A stretch of 52,885 nucleotides of DNA from Silicimonas sp. (lineage in GTDB: Bacteria; Pseudomonadota; Alphaproteobacteria; Rhodobacterales; Rhodobacteraceae), in assembly GCA_022820365.1 (NCBI GenBank), contig JAJEFO010000018.1, positions 1 through 52,885 of the forward strand. The letters run 5' to 3'. The position numbers and the translations under genes are program-made. The notes below the pieces were generated by a model. The model did not search any database, had not been told where the DNA came from, and worked only from the letters and a program-made list of their open reading frames with translations. Shown piece after piece: positions 17,452 through 27,440 of the stretch (positions within the stretch are counted from its first letter, which is position 1; each line of letters opens with the position of its first letter).

Positions 17452-18781
17452 GCTGAAACGTTCAGTCAGCGACGTGCGAGTCGTGAATAGGCTTGGCATT
17501 CCGGTCTTGGTCGTGATGGCGCTTGCTGCGTGCGGCGAAGGGGAAGAGTTGCTGGAAGGTGAGCGGCTGGACATAGCCGGCTCGCCCGAGCACGTCATAG
17601 AGAACCGCGCCGCTGCGCTGAATCTTCCACCCGCTCGCGCGAACGCGGGATGGACGCATGTCAACGGCAACGTGCATCATCACCTGACGCATCTCGCTCT
17701 CTCCCGAGATCTTTCGCTTGCGTGGAGCGCGTCAATCGGACAGGGCAACGATCGAAGGCACCGGATCACGGCCGATCCGGTCGTCGCGGACGGGCGGGTC
17801 TTCACACTCGACAGCCAGGCGCGGGTTTCGGCACACACCACGACGGCGGGAGAGCTGTTGTGGGCACAGGACCTGACACCAGCCTCCGAGAATGCGGACG
17901 AGGGATCGGGCGGTGGCCTGGCCGTCGAACGCAGTGCAGTTTTTGCGAGCTCAGGCTTTGGCACCTTGACCGCACTGGAAGCCGCGACGGGCGACGTGCG
18001 CTGGGTGCAGAACCTTGAATCTGCGGTTTCCGGCGCTCCCACTGTGTACGAAGGGATTGTCTACCTGGTCACGCGAAACTCCGTGGGATGGGCCATTGAC
18101 GCGAAGAATGGGCGGATTCTCTGGCAGGTCATCGGCGCCACCAGCGAAAACGGGATTTCTGGCGGCTCGGCACCCGTGGTTGCCGGGTCACAAGTCGTTT
18201 TCCCGCTGCCGTCCGGCCAGCTGGTTGCAGCATCCATCGGGTCCGGCGCGCAGACATGGGTGGCAAGCGTTACAAGCGAGACTCACAGGCGCGCGTTCAG
18301 CCGATTTTCCGAACTGACGGCAGCACCGGTCGTGTCCGATGGCGTCGTCTATGCTGGCAATCATTCTGGTCGGGCCTCGGCATTCGATGCAGGTACCGGT
18401 GTGTCTATCTGGGACGTTGACGCAGGCGGCCTCAGTCCTGTCTGGGTCGCTGGAGGTTCAGTCTTTCTGGTGTCCGAAGAAAATCGCCTGATGCGACTGG
18501 ACACGGCAACCGGAAGGGCGATCTGGGCGCAGGAACTGCCATATTTCACGCGCGAACGCATCGCGCGCCGCAAGGCAATTTTTGCGCATTACGGTCCGGT
18601 CCTTGCAGGAGGACACCTGCTTCTTGCCTCGAGTGACGGCCTGCTGCGCCGGTTCGATCCCGTGTCGGGCGAACTGGCTGGTACAATGGACCTGTCCTCC
18701 GGAGCAGCCCGCAACCCCGTAATTGCTGGCGAGACTCTGTATGTCGTGACGGAAGACGGCCAGCTTCACGCCTTTCGTTGA
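17444..18781 (+). CDS. bamB: outer-membrane assembly lipoprotein BamB (PQQ-like beta-propeller)
   Basis: A 445-residue lipoprotein. A long N-terminus leads to a signal with lipobox LAAC (Cys about residue 29), then repeated beta-propeller blades with the typical pattern of a Gly-rich strand followed by W (for example DGRVFTLDSQARVSA, LTALEAATGDVRWVQ, WAIDAKNGRILWQV, RLDTATGRAIWAQ). BamB is a scaffold subunit of the BAM complex that inserts beta-barrel proteins into the outer membrane. The neighbours on both sides (TPR protein and Der) are the usual ones. Confidence 0.9.
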   Translation: MHRLKRSVSDVRVVNRLGIPVLVVMALAACGEGEELLEGERLDIAGSPEHVIENRAAALNLPPARANAGWTHVNGNVHHHLTHLALSRDLSLAWSASIGQGNDRRHRITADPVVADGRVFTLDSQARVSAHTTTAGELLWAQDLTPASENADEGSGGGLAVERSAVFASSGFGTLTALEAATGDVRWVQNLESAVSGAPTVYEGIVYLVTRNSVGWAIDAKNGRILWQVIGATSENGISGGSAPVVAGSQVVFPLPSGQLVAASIGSGAQTWVASVTSETHRRAFSRFSELTAAPVVSDGVVYAGNHSGRASAFDAGTGVSIWDVDAGGLSPVWVAGGSVFLVSEENRLMRLDTATGRAIWAQELPYFTRERIARRKAIFAHYGPVLAGGHLLLASSDGLLRRFDPVSGELAGTMDLSSGAARNPVIAGETLYVVTEDGQLHAFR

Positions 18782-18801
18782 TTCGTGCGGGCGCATGACC
18801 C

Positions 18802-20259
18802 ATGACCTTCAGGCTGGCCATTGTCGGACGTCCCAACGTGGGCAAGTCGACGCTGTTCAATCGCCTCGTGGGGAAGCGTCTCGCGCTTGTCAACGACCAG
18901 CCTGGGGTGACGCGGGACCTGCGTGAGGGCGATGCGCGCATTGCCGAGACGCATTGCACGGTCATGGATACGGCCGGGCTGGAAGAGGCAAGCGACGAGA
19001 GCCTGCAGGCACGCATGTGGCGACTGACCGAGCGCGCGATCGACACGGCTGATGCATGTCTCTTCATGTTTGATGCACGTGCGGGCGTCCTTCCGGACGA
19101 CATGACCCTTGCGAACATTCTGCGACGCAAGTCCGCTACAGTGATTCTCGTGGCAAACAAGGCTGAAGGGCGGGCCGGGGACGCCGGGCTTCTTGAAGCA
19201 TTTTCTCTTGGATTCGGCGACCCTTTGCCGCTATCGGCCGAACACGGCGAAGGCATGCACGAGCTTCATGCGCTTCTGGAGCCGTTGGTTCGCAAGGCGG
19301 AACAGGACGCCGAGGCGCGCGAAACCGAAGCGGAGGCCGATACCGGCAAAGGCAATGACGGAGAACGCGTTCTCTCTCCTGAATTTCCCCTCAAGGTTGC
19401 AGTAGTCGGCCGGCCAAATGCAGGCAAGTCAACGCTCGTGAACCAGTTGCTGGGCGAAGACCGCCTGCTGGCCGGGCCGGAGGCAGGAATAACGCGCGAC
19501 GCGATTTCGGTCTTTCTTGACTGGAACGGCTTGCCGGTTCGTGTCTTCGACACGGCCGGAATGCGGAAGAAGGCTCGCGTGCAGGATAAGCTCGAACGGC
19601 TATCGGTCGGAGACGGGCTCCGTGCCGTCAAGTTCGCCGAGGTCGTGATCGTCCTTCTCGACGCCGCAATCCCCTTTGAACAGCAGGATCTCCGCATTGC
19701 CGACCTGGCCGAGCGCGAGGGACGCGCGGTCGTGGTTGCGGTCAACAAGTGGGACAAGGTCAGGCAAGGGCAGGCAGCGTTTCGCGAACTGTCCGAAATG
19801 TTCGAGCGGTTGCTCCCCCAGCTTCGCGGCGCTCCGCTCATCGCGGTTTCGGCCAGCACAGGCACCGGAATGGACCGCCTGCGTAAAGCGGTAATCCGTG
19901 CGTACCAGGTCTGGAATCGCCGCGTTGGCACGGCCGAACTGAACCGCTGGCTCGTGGAGGTCATCGCGGCGCATCCTCCGCCCGCCCCCGGCGGGCGTCG
20001 CATAAGGCTGCGGTACATCACCCAAGTCAGAACCCGACCACCGGGCTTTGTCGTCATGTGTTCGTATCCGCAAAAGCTGAACGAGAGCTACAGACGGTAC
20101 CTGACCAACGCACTGCGCGAGGATTTCGACATGCCGGGCACGCCTGTTCGGCTGACCTTTCGCGGCCAAGGCCACAAGAATCCCTACCGCGACAGGAAGA
20201 AGCCAGGTCCTTCGCGGCTTCGCAAGCATCTCGGCTCGATCAAGCCGGGAGACAATTGA
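18802..20259 (+). CDS. der: ribosome biogenesis GTPase Der (EngA)
   Basis: A 485-residue protein with two tandem GTPase domains and a C-terminal KH-like domain. The first domain has G1 GRPNVGKST near the N-terminus, DTAGLEE and NKAEG; the second has GRPNAGKST (about residue 200), DTAGMRKK and NKWD. The linker is rich in Glu/Ala. The KH-like tail includes [14 protein letters not shown]. Der is essential for 50S subunit maturation. It starts 20 nt after bamB, most likely in the same operon. Confidence 0.97.
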   Translation: MTFRLAIVGRPNVGKSTLFNRLVGKRLALVNDQPGVTRDLREGDARIAETHCTVMDTAGLEEASDESLQARMWRLTERAIDTADACLFMFDARAGVLPDDMTLANILRRKSATVILVANKAEGRAGDAGLLEAFSLGFGDPLPLSAEHGEGMHELHALLEPLVRKAEQDAEARETEAEADTGKGNDGERVLSPEFPLKVAVVGRPNAGKSTLVNQLLGEDRLLAGPEAGITRDAISVFLDWNGLPVRVFDTAGMRKKARVQDKLERLSVGDGLRAVKFAEVVIVLLDAAIPFEQQDLRIADLAEREGRAVVVAVNKWDKVRQGQAAFRELSEMFERLLPQLRGAPLIAVSASTGTGMDRLRKAVIRAYQVWNRRVGTAELNRWLVEVIAAHPPPAPGGRRIRLRYITQVRTRPPGFVVMCSYPQKLNESYRRYLTNALREDFDMPGTPVRLTFRGQGHKNPYRDRKKPGPSRLRKHLGSIKPGDN

Positions 20260-20434
20260 CCCGGCCAATTTCTCCAGGCCCGATCAGCCACGGTTCGTCC
20301 AGGAACCAGCGTTGAGGCAGCGAGCGCCTTCGATCGCTTCAGAATGCGCACGGAGGGTTTCCAGCGTGATCAGTCCCGGTGCCGAAGTCGCGAACCGCTG
20401 AAGCGATCGGCGAGAAGGTCGCTTGTTGACGCAG

Positions 20435-21724
20435 TCACATGAGCAATCCTTCAGGCGTGATTGCCTTGGCTCCGCCCAGCCAGGGCAGCAGCTCTTCGGG
20501 CAGCTCAACGCCGCCGTCGGCCGTTTGGCCATGCTCGAGCACGGCAATCAACGTCCGTCCGACCGCAAGGCCCGAGCCGTTCAACGTGTGCACGAATTCC
20601 GGCTTGCCGTCCACTTCGCGAAACCGCGCGTTCATTCTTCGCGACTGGAAATCACCGCAGGTCGAGACCGAGGAGATCTCTCGATACCTGTTCTGTCCGG
20701 GCAGCCAGACTTCGACGTCATAGGTTCGCCGGGCGCCGAATCCGAGATCGCCAGTGCAAAGCGAAACCGTGCGGTAGGCCAGGCCAAGACGCTCGAGAAT
20801 TCCTTCAGCACAGCGGAGCATTCGCTTTTGCTCTTCCTCCGACGCGTCCGGATGCACGATCGACACCATTTCGACCTTTTCGAACTGATGCTGACGGAGC
20901 ATGCCTGCCGTGTCCTTGCCGGCGGCCCCGGCCTCGGACCGGAAACACTGGGTGTGTGCCGTCAATCGGATCGGGAGGGCATTGGCGTCTAGAATGCTGT
21001 CCCGCACCGTGTTTGTCAGCGTCACTTCGGAAGTTGGGATCAACCACAGCCCTTCGCGAGTGGCGTAGCTGTCCTCTGCAAACTTAGGCAGCTGGTTCGT
21101 CCCGATCATTGGTTCATCGCGCACGAGCACCGGCGTCATGGTCTCGGTGAGGCCGTTTTCGCACGTGTGAATGTCGAGCATCATCTGAGCCAATGCCCGG
21201 TGCACCCGGGCCACCGCCCCACGGAGCACAACGAACCGGCTTCCGGAAAGCTTGGCGGCAGTTTCGAAATCCATGCCCGGCATGACACCCGCGATGTCGA
21301 AGTGCTCGACCGGGTCGAAGTCGAAGACCGGCGGTTCGCCCCAGCGATGCAACTCCAGGTTTTCGTTCTCGTCGGAACCATGCGGCACGTCGTCATGCGG
21401 CACGTTCGGCAACTCCAGCAGGAAGTCCCGCAGTCGCGCATCTTCCGCGGCGGCCTCGTCTTCGAGTCGCGCGATCTCGTCCTTCTTTTCTGCGACGAGG
21501 GCGCGCAGGCGTTCGAACTTTGCATCGTCGCCTTTGGCCAACGCTGCGCCAACTTCTTTCGATGCCGTGTTTCGGTCAGCTTGGGCGGCCTCGGCGGCCG
21601 CAATCTTGGAACGTCGCACTTTGTCGATTGCGAGGATTTCCGACGATGGACGCAGCATTCCCCGGCGAGCCATTGCGGCATCGAACGCGGCGGGGTCTTC
21701 GCGAATCGCGCGAATGTCGTGCAT
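20435..21724 (-). CDS. serS: seryl-tRNA synthetase
   Basis: A 429-residue class II aminoacyl-tRNA synthetase charging tRNA-Ser (and tRNA-Sec where present). The N-terminal antiparallel coiled coil (about residues 30-100) binds the tRNA variable arm. The catalytic core follows, with motif 2 around [20 protein letters not shown], the EKVEMVSIV stretch and motif 3 [17 protein letters not shown]. Start ATG 21724 follows a TAGGAGACGAC ribosome-binding site; the open frame upstream lacks family-like sequence. It converges on der, as is usual in Rhodobacterales. Confidence 0.97.
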   Translation of the reverse strand: MHDIRAIREDPAAFDAAMARRGMLRPSSEILAIDKVRRSKIAAAEAAQADRNTASKEVGAALAKGDDAKFERLRALVAEKKDEIARLEDEAAAEDARLRDFLLELPNVPHDDVPHGSDENENLELHRWGEPPVFDFDPVEHFDIAGVMPGMDFETAAKLSGSRFVVLRGAVARVHRALAQMMLDIHTCENGLTETMTPVLVRDEPMIGTNQLPKFAEDSYATREGLWLIPTSEVTLTNTVRDSILDANALPIRLTAHTQCFRSEAGAAGKDTAGMLRQHQFEKVEMVSIVHPDASEEEQKRMLRCAEGILERLGLAYRTVSLCTGDLGFGARRTYDVEVWLPGQNRYREISSVSTCGDFQSRRMNARFREVDGKPEFVHTLNGSGLAVGRTLIAVLEHGQTADGGVELPEELLPWLGGAKAITPEGLLM

Positions 21725-22161
21725 CGGTCGTCTCCTACGCTTGAGTTCCAGCGCTCTACACGCAGGCTGATTTATTGTCGACTCCGAGATGCTGTCTCTG
21801 TCTGACGCCCGGATTTGCCGGAACTTGGGATCGGCGCGAGTCGGATTTGCGCAATGCTTCAATTGATTGCCCAAATTGAACAACGAGCCAGTTGATGTGG
21901 CCGGATGTGCGCAGCACTGTTCGCCGCCATGCAGAACGAAAATTCAAACAAATCCACCAGAAGCCGGTTCGCAAGACTATGCGCCTGTCGGGTCAGTTCC
22001 ATCCGCATCCTGACCATTTTCCCACTGTGTACATTTGGGCAATGCAGTGCGGAAACTGCGGAAATTGACATGACGTGAACAATGCCGATGCATGCTGTGG
22101 CAAATGTCCGTGTCAATGCGGCGATTCGCCAATGAAGCGGTCACAGGAGAGGGGAAGCAAC
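21725..22161. other. divergent intergenic region upstream of serS
   Basis: 437 bases. The serS promoter should lie in the first 100 bases; on the minus strand TCGACA with a 17-bp gap to TAGAGC is a weak candidate pair. No leader element was recognised. Nothing else could be supported up to the small gene at 22162. Confidence 0.3.
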
Positions 22162-22386
22162 GTGCCGATCAGGAAAGCCAAGCAAGGCGGCAAGACTGCG
22201 TATCTCGATCATGTGAGCGTGTGGTGGAATGAAGATGACAATCGCATCCACATGAGGCTGCCGGGGAGGAAGCCCACAACGGTAAATTCAAATGTGGACA
22301 GCATTCGCGGTCACCCCCACTTATTCAAGAAGCTGGCAAGGTGCCTTGCGGATGCAGGAGTGCCACATCCGCCCATTCAGGACTAA
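22162..22386 (+). CDS. small conserved-looking hypothetical protein
   Basis: A 74-residue protein from a GTG start directly after a very strong ribosome-binding site (AGGAGAGGGG, 7 nt before the start). Translation includes HVSVWWNEDDNRIHMRLPG and ends LFKKLARCLADAGVPHPP. An upstream in-frame ATG at 22132 is possible but has no such site. Similar small proteins with a W-x-x-x-D-N-x-I-H pattern and an HP-L-F/Y-K-L ending occur in alphaproteobacteria, but I know of no function. No signal peptide or cysteine motif. Confidence 0.6.
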   Translation: MPIRKAKQGGKTAYLDHVSVWWNEDDNRIHMRLPGRKPTTVNSNVDSIRGHPHLFKKLARCLADAGVPHPPIQD

Positions 22387-22578
22387 CCGTAGACGCCGCG
22401 ATCTCCGCCTGTCCGCTCGGTAGTCCGCTGGGTCCGAGATTTCGAGTTGGCGTAGCTAGTCAGGTCAACACTCGTCCTTTGCCGGCCTGAAACCTTGTAG
22501 TGAGTGCGGTGGCAAGAGCCTTTAAATCCGCTAAGGACGGTCCTGTCAGTGCATGGTCATCGTGAGGTGCGAATTACC

Positions 22579-23424
22579 ATGAAAGTCATCTCCTGGAATA
22601 TTGGTCGCCGGCCCCAACCCTGGCGATGCCTGCTTGACATGGATATCGACCTGGCGCTGCTGCAGGAAGCGAGCGAGCCCCCTGCGGATGTCGCGGAACG
22701 GATTCAAGCCGATCCCGCGATCGAGGTCGATGCCGCGCCATGGGAGACCATGATTGTTGGCGCAAGGACTCGGTACAGGACCGCGATCGTCAAGCTGTCC
22801 AACCGCATTGAGCTCGATCGGATCGAAGCGAAGCGGCTCGAAGTGGCAGAAAGCAGGGAACTGGTGGCCAGCTGGCCTGGAACGCTCGCCGCGGCGGTCG
22901 TCACGCCGTCCTCAGGCGTTCCCCTGATCGCCATCTCGATGTATGCCCCATGGGTGAGCACGCATGCCTCGGCAGACAAGCGCATCTTCGCGGACGTTTC
23001 GGCTCACCATGTCGTTTCCGACCTGTCCACCTTCATCGCGAAGCGGGCAGGGCACCGCATCCTGGCGGCTGGCGACATGAACATCCTGCGGGGCTATGGA
23101 GAATTTGGCGACGAATACTGGGCCATGCGCCACAAGACCGTGTTCGACAGGATGGATGCCTTGGGCCTGCCCTGCGTCGGGCCGGAATACCCGAACGGCA
23201 GGCAGGCCGATCCCTGGCCGGTTGAACTGCCGCGAGACAGCAGGAATGTTCCCACATATCATTCCAACCGCAAAACACCTGAGACGGCAATGCGCCAGCT
23301 TGACTACGTCTTCGCCTCTGCGGAACTTGCCGATGCGCTGACGGTGCGGGCCCTCAACGAGCCAGGGGAGTGGGGTCCGAGCGACCATTGCCGGATCGCG
23401 ATCGAATTCTCACCAAGAGAGTGA
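22579..23424 (+). CDS. endonuclease/exonuclease/phosphatase (EEP) family protein
   Basis: A 281-residue protein with the EEP fold pattern: N-terminal VISWNIG with the metal-site Asn, LLQEAS with the metal-binding Glu, the AAGDMNILRG stretch carrying the catalytic Asp and Asn, and the C-terminal PSDHCRIAIEF with the catalytic Asp-His. All core residues seem present, so the protein is probably an active Mg-dependent hydrolase, but the substrate (DNA, lipid phosphate or other) cannot be told. Start ATG 22579 follows GAGGTG. No signal peptide. Single gene, followed by a hairpin. Confidence 0.82.
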   Translation: MKVISWNIGRRPQPWRCLLDMDIDLALLQEASEPPADVAERIQADPAIEVDAAPWETMIVGARTRYRTAIVKLSNRIELDRIEAKRLEVAESRELVASWPGTLAAAVVTPSSGVPLIAISMYAPWVSTHASADKRIFADVSAHHVVSDLSTFIAKRAGHRILAAGDMNILRGYGEFGDEYWAMRHKTVFDRMDALGLPCVGPEYPNGRQADPWPVELPRDSRNVPTYHSNRKTPETAMRQLDYVFASAELADALTVRALNEPGEWGPSDHCRIAIEFSPRE

Positions 23425-23449
23425 TCCGGGAGATGGTTTCAGGGTTCCG

Positions 23450-23472
23450 CAACTCCCGGTTTCCGGGAGTTG
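23450..23472 (+). terminator. hairpin after the EEP gene
   Basis: Perfect 10-bp stem CAACTCCCGG/CCGGGAGTTG with a TTT loop, 26 nt after the stop codon. Only a short mixed pyrimidine run follows. Confidence 0.65.
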
Positions 23473-23878
23473 TGCTTCATCCAACGTCATTTCTTCAAGA
23501 GGCTTGGCAGCGCGCCTTCATCAACGGATTGCCGCCAATGCCGACGTGAATGTCGATTCTGACCGTTGTCTCGCAGTTCGTTCATGAAGTTGCATCTGTA
23601 AGCGGTTCGCAAACAAGCAGGCGTAATGGAGACACTAGCTCAACGTAAGGACCGAATGCCGAGTGCCTTGCTTCAGCCACAATCGTCAGTTGCACCCAAC
23701 GAGTGATCATTGGCACGGATTGCAGGGCAAGCGCTGGCCGCGAAGGTGGTTCGGAACTCTGGGATTTCGCCAAACCACCTGTACCGTGACGACCACATTG
23801 CGCACGGGTTCGACAGATTGCTTGTGCGGGCGGCACTCAATCCCTTAAGCTTGCCGCAACCAGAGTTTGGAGGGCGAG
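23473..23878. other. intergenic region with no recognised gene
   Basis: About 400 bases. Short open frames exist on both strands but none shows a ribosome-binding site or family-like sequence. The promoter of the ppx/gppA gene should be in the distal part. Confidence 0.35.
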
Positions 23879-24994
23879 ATGCCGCCCAAGAGTCGTGCCG
23901 GTGTTGCGCCGTTCCCGATCGAGGTTGATGGCGCCATGCCGGGGTTGCCGGATCCGGCCGATTTGTACATGGCACTGGATCTAGGCACCAATTCGTGTCG
24001 CATGCTGATTGCTCAGCCGAAGGGCAGTCAGTTTCATGTCGTCGACAGCTTTTCCAAGAGCGTTCAATTGGGGCAGGGTCTTGAAGCCAGTGGCTTTCTT
24101 TCTCGCCAGGCAATGCGCAGAACGCTGAATGCGCTGAAGGTCTGCCGCGCGAAGCTCGACAGGCACGGCGTCAAGCGCATGCGGCTGGTTGCTACCGAAG
24201 CCTGTCGTCGGGCAAGGAACGGAAAGTCTTTTCTCAAGACAGTTGCTCGCGAGACCGGTTTTGAACTGGAAGTGATTGCTCCCGAAGAGGAAGCGCGCTT
24301 GGCAGTGATTTCCTGCGCGCCCCTTGTTTCGTCCAAGACCGAGCAACTGCTGGTTGTCGATATCGGCGGCGGCTCAACCGAACTGGTCTGGATTGACCTC
24401 AGCCGCGTACATAGGATCGAGCGGCCTCGATCAATCATGCGCCTCAAGACAGGATTTCCGCCAGACTCATCGTCTCCCTTCCCGACGGCTCATGTGGTCG
24501 ACTGGATATCCGTGCCGCTGGGTGTTTCGACGCTTCGCGACCAGTTTGTCGACGTTGACGACGATGCAGCTCGATTTGCCTTGATGAGCTGTTGCTTTGA
24601 AGAATGCCTCGCGGAATTTTCGCCATATGAGGCGGAACAGACGCGCGAGGGTTTCCAGATCGTCGGCACATCCGGGACGGTGACCACAGTGGCCGCGAGT
24701 CACCTTGGACTTGCCAGGTATGACCGAACGAAGGTGGATGGCCTCAGAATGACTTCCGATCAGATCGACAAGGTTATCAACAAGTACCTTGAACTGGGGC
24801 CACAAGGTCGTCGCGCGGATCCCCGCATCGGGCACGACCGACATGCATTGATCATGTCTGGCGCTGCCATCCTGCAGGCCTTGCTCCGGATATGGCCAAC
24901 CGACCGTCTGACCGTTGCGGACCGTGGATTGCGCGAAGGTCTGCTCTACGCGCAAATGTCAGCAGACGGCGTACTTGAAGACGGCATCCATTAG
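23879..24994 (+). CDS. Ppx/GppA family phosphatase
   Basis: A 371-residue actin-like phosphatase. The phosphate-1 loop is in YMALDLGTNSCRMLIAQP, the catalytic Glu lies in RLVATEACRRA, and the phosphate-2 loop is VVDIGGGSTELVWID; GTSGTVTTVAA follows near residue 265. Members hydrolyse exopolyphosphate or pppGpp; the length without a long C-terminal HD domain fits the shorter group usual in alphaproteobacteria. Start ATG 23879 is 5 nt after GGAGG. In Rhodobacterales this gene is often followed by rlmE; here it is followed by a gene-poor stretch, which suggests a rearrangement. Confidence 0.9.
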   Translation: MPPKSRAGVAPFPIEVDGAMPGLPDPADLYMALDLGTNSCRMLIAQPKGSQFHVVDSFSKSVQLGQGLEASGFLSRQAMRRTLNALKVCRAKLDRHGVKRMRLVATEACRRARNGKSFLKTVARETGFELEVIAPEEEARLAVISCAPLVSSKTEQLLVVDIGGGSTELVWIDLSRVHRIERPRSIMRLKTGFPPDSSSPFPTAHVVDWISVPLGVSTLRDQFVDVDDDAARFALMSCCFEECLAEFSPYEAEQTREGFQIVGTSGTVTTVAASHLGLARYDRTKVDGLRMTSDQIDKVINKYLELGPQGRRADPRIGHDRHALIMSGAAILQALLRIWPTDRLTVADRGLREGLLYAQMSADGVLEDGIH

Positions 24995-25459
24995 CCTTTG
25001 AGATGTTGTATCGCTTGGTCACATTTCGTGATTGAATTCTAAGACCGCGTCTATCGAACCAAAGCACATGATGCATCGCTGGAGTGGCATGAACACTCGG
25101 AACTTGCCAGTGAATCACTGACATGTGCCGCATGAAATCTTGATCACGGGTCTGGACGCAAGCCACATAGCCTCACGTCCCAGCAGATCGGCGTTTTGAA
25201 GCCGACCTTGATCATGCGGAAGTTAGTTTTTGTTGCGATGATCACAATGTTGCGCACCATCCGAATGCGTCATGTGCCGAAAGCTCGAGCCCAAACCGCG
25301 CCATCGGTCAGCAGCAACAGAATTTGCGGTAAGGCGCTTGCCGAAACGCTCTTGAACGGATTTTGCGCCCAGCGAATGGTATAGCGGAAGTCCGACTTGG
25401 AAGGGTGTCTTGGTCTTCGGGTCAGCTACTGTCCCGGATTCAGCATTCCCGTCATGACG
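24995..25459. other. gene-poor region, possible decayed sequence
   Basis: 465 bases. A plus-strand frame near 25200-25290 reads LIMRKLVFVAMITMLRT, faintly like the MRKLL-LNAMVR tail of IS110 transposases, but too short to call. Otherwise nothing supportable. Confidence 0.25.
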
Positions 25460-26215
25460 TCAACCGTTCAAGTCGCAGCCCAGGAAATTGCGGTTATGTT
25501 GCAGTGCTGCGTCAAGAACGGAAAATGATCCGGCTGCGGGATCAATGACAAAGTCCCCCTCGCTGCTCACCGCAGAAATCAGGCGCCCCTGCAGTTCAAC
25601 CGGCTTGGCGTGCGGATGCTCGCGTTTCGACACCTTTTCCAAAACGACGTCCGTGATGTTGTGGACTTTCCACACGCCCTTTGCCCTGACGGGCCGCCTT
25701 TGCAGGACGATGCAATGTTCCGCACGGCGTCTGGTGCGGTACCCCATGCCGAAGGTTCCCTTGTCCCATGTCATCAGGTCGACGATTTCAAGGCTAGTCC
25801 CTTCCAGCCAAGGACGCACGCCTTGGCATAGGTGAAACTTGTCCACCCAAAGAAACAGATGCCCGGACGGAATCAGCACGTGATCAATGCCACGGACAAA
25901 TTCGCCAATCATCGCGTCAGACATTTGTGTCATGGCGCTGCGACGCGTTCCGCGCGTTTTCCCCTCGTTGCCATAGGCGAGCTTGTCCAGAACGCCTCGG
26001 TACTGCGGATCAAGGAAGGCGACGGGAATGGCGCTCTCCGGGAGCAGTGACAGGAATTCCAAACCGTCCATCTTCAAGCGGGTGTTGGGTCTGAGGGACA
26101 CAGGCAATGTGATCTTGGGTACCTGCACGGTTCTTTCATTCGAGAAGACGGCTTTGGCAGTCGCATCGTCGGTCGGGCTCGAATTCCTGGTCGTCTTTTC
26201 TTGGGTGGCAGACAT
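25460..26215 (-). CDS. site-specific DNA methyltransferase, beta-class (N4-cytosine/N6-adenine)
   Basis: About 251 residues. Catalytic motif IV is DPQY (about residue 69, the usual form is DPPY/SPPY), and the SAM-binding motif I (VIDPAAGSFSVLDAAL) comes near the C-terminus followed by RNFLGCDL. Motif IV before motif I defines the beta class. Between them is a WDKGTFGMGYRTRR-type core and a basic linker. No restriction endonuclease is adjacent, so it is an orphan methylase, possibly phage-derived or regulatory. Two ATGs in tandem (26218, 26215) are possible; the second has better spacing to AAAGGA. The recognition site cannot be inferred. Confidence 0.82.
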   Translation of the reverse strand: MSATQEKTTRNSSPTDDATAKAVFSNERTVQVPKITLPVSLRPNTRLKMDGLEFLSLLPESAIPVAFLDPQYRGVLDKLAYGNEGKTRGTRRSAMTQMSDAMIGEFVRGIDHVLIPSGHLFLWVDKFHLCQGVRPWLEGTSLEIVDLMTWDKGTFGMGYRTRRRAEHCIVLQRRPVRAKGVWKVHNITDVVLEKVSKREHPHAKPVELQGRLISAVSSEGDFVIDPAAGSFSVLDAALQHNRNFLGCDLNG

Positions 26216-26296
26216 CATCGTCCTTTCTGGTTTCGGTTCGTGACGGACATGGTTCGGCGTCTGGACGGAATGAATTCCCGTTCAATTTCTAATCGA

Positions 26297-26938
26297 TCAA
26301 CCGCCAAGACTGGCGGCCTTCCGGGCCAAAGCCTCGATTTCTTTCCATCGGCCGCGGGACACCAAGTCGTCTGGCGCCACCCAAGATCCGCCCACACAGA
26401 TAGTGTTCTCAAGTGCGAGGTAGTCTCCGACATTGTTCATGCCGATGCCGCCTGTTGGGCAGAACTTGATTTGGGGCAGAGGGGCGGCAAGCGACTTTAG
26501 AGCTGGCGCACCGCCCGACGCTTCTGCAGGGAAGAACTTCTGGACCGTGTAGCCCCTTTCCAGCAAACGCATCGCCTCGGTGGCAGTGGCAGACCCCGGA
26601 ATGATTGGAAGTCCTTCAATTTCGGCGGCGCCTAGAAGCCGTTCCGTCGCTCCGGGCGAGACACCAAATGTCGCCCCTGCGGCTTTCGCTTCGCGAATGT
26701 CCACAGGCGTGAGCACCGTCCCGGCTCCGACGACGCTTCCCTTGATCTTGGTCATAGCACGAATTGCGTCAAGAGCGGCCGGCGTCCTGAGGGTCACTTC
26801 CAGTACGGGCAGTCCGCCATTGACCAGAGCCTTGGCCAGCGGGTTGGCCATTCCGGCGTCATGGACGGTCAAGACCGAAATGACGGGTGCAAGCTGGCAA
26901 ATCCTGGACGTCTCGCGGCAGCCTTCCTGCAGGTTCAT
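26297..26938 (-). CDS. eda: KDPG/KHG aldolase
   Basis: A 213-residue class I aldolase that cleaves 2-keto-3-deoxy-6-phosphogluconate to pyruvate and glyceraldehyde 3-phosphate in the Entner-Doudoroff pathway. The substrate-binding segment PVLEVTLRTP contains the catalytic Glu and a binding Arg; the Schiff-base lysine is in YTVQKFFPAEASGG; the phosphate site PTGGI follows. Start ATG 26938 fits the family N-terminus (RICQLAPVISVL); the open frame continues upstream without family-like sequence. No edd or glucokinase gene is next to it, unlike many genomes. Confidence 0.92.
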   Translation of the reverse strand: MNLQEGCRETSRICQLAPVISVLTVHDAGMANPLAKALVNGGLPVLEVTLRTPAALDAIRAMTKIKGSVVGAGTVLTPVDIREAKAAGATFGVSPGATERLLGAAEIEGLPIIPGSATATEAMRLLERGYTVQKFFPAEASGGAPALKSLAAPLPQIKFCPTGGIGMNNVGDYLALENTICVGGSWVAPDDLVSRGRWKEIEALARKAASLGG

Positions 26939-27260
26939 TGCGCGCGCTCGCAACCAATGCACGCATTCGCGCGCACCTTCCAGATCGACGCAAGTGGGAG
27001 CCTCAAGGATTCGAGGACTCGCGAAGGGACGTATCCGAATAGCCTCGGCCTCCAAGCAAGGGACTGGTTCCAACAGCCCTCAGCGACGCTGTCATGCTGA
27101 GATCGATCAGGACTGGGTGCAAAGGTTGATGACAATAACTTCAATGCTCAGATGCTCCGGCGCGAGGAATGCAGTTTCCGCATGACTGGCATGCAGCAGG
27201 CCAAGCTTCAAGATGTGTCGTTGTCGCCTATGTGAGGCACGACAGACAATGGAGTGCCAA

Positions 27261-27368
27261 ATGATCACCATGAACTCATCCGACGAAATTCAGAGAATTG
27301 AACTCAAGGCCCGCAAGCTTCGCGCGGATGTTGTGAAGTCCTTCTTTGCCCGTCTCGCCCGGCGCTGA
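27261..27368 (+). CDS. very small protein, possibly RSP_7527-like
   Basis: A 35-residue open frame, ATG 27261 with GGAG about 7 nt upstream. It is rich in Arg/Lys/Ala/Leu and has the pattern E-I-x-R-I-E-x-x-A-R-K-L-R-A followed by FFARLARR. This resembles short Rhodobacterales proteins (RSP_7527 family, E-A-R-x-L-R-A pattern). Function unknown; probably one amphipathic helix. Its position between converging genes leaves it as its own transcription unit. Confidence 0.5.
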   Translation: MITMNSSDEIQRIELKARKLRADVVKSFFARLARR

Positions 27369-27440
27369 ATCGACCGGACCGAAGTCGTGGTTCATTGGCG
27401 TGCGTATTTGTGGCCTGGCCATGCAGATACGCGCGTCGGC

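Noticed and set aside
22495-22570. tRNA-like folding of a CCTTTAAATCCGCTAAGG stretch
   Set aside because: No acceptor stem, D arm or T arm could be assembled around it.
25196-25290. IS110-like tail (MRKL...MLRT)
   Set aside because: Only about 17 residues with weak resemblance; no catalytic region or ends.
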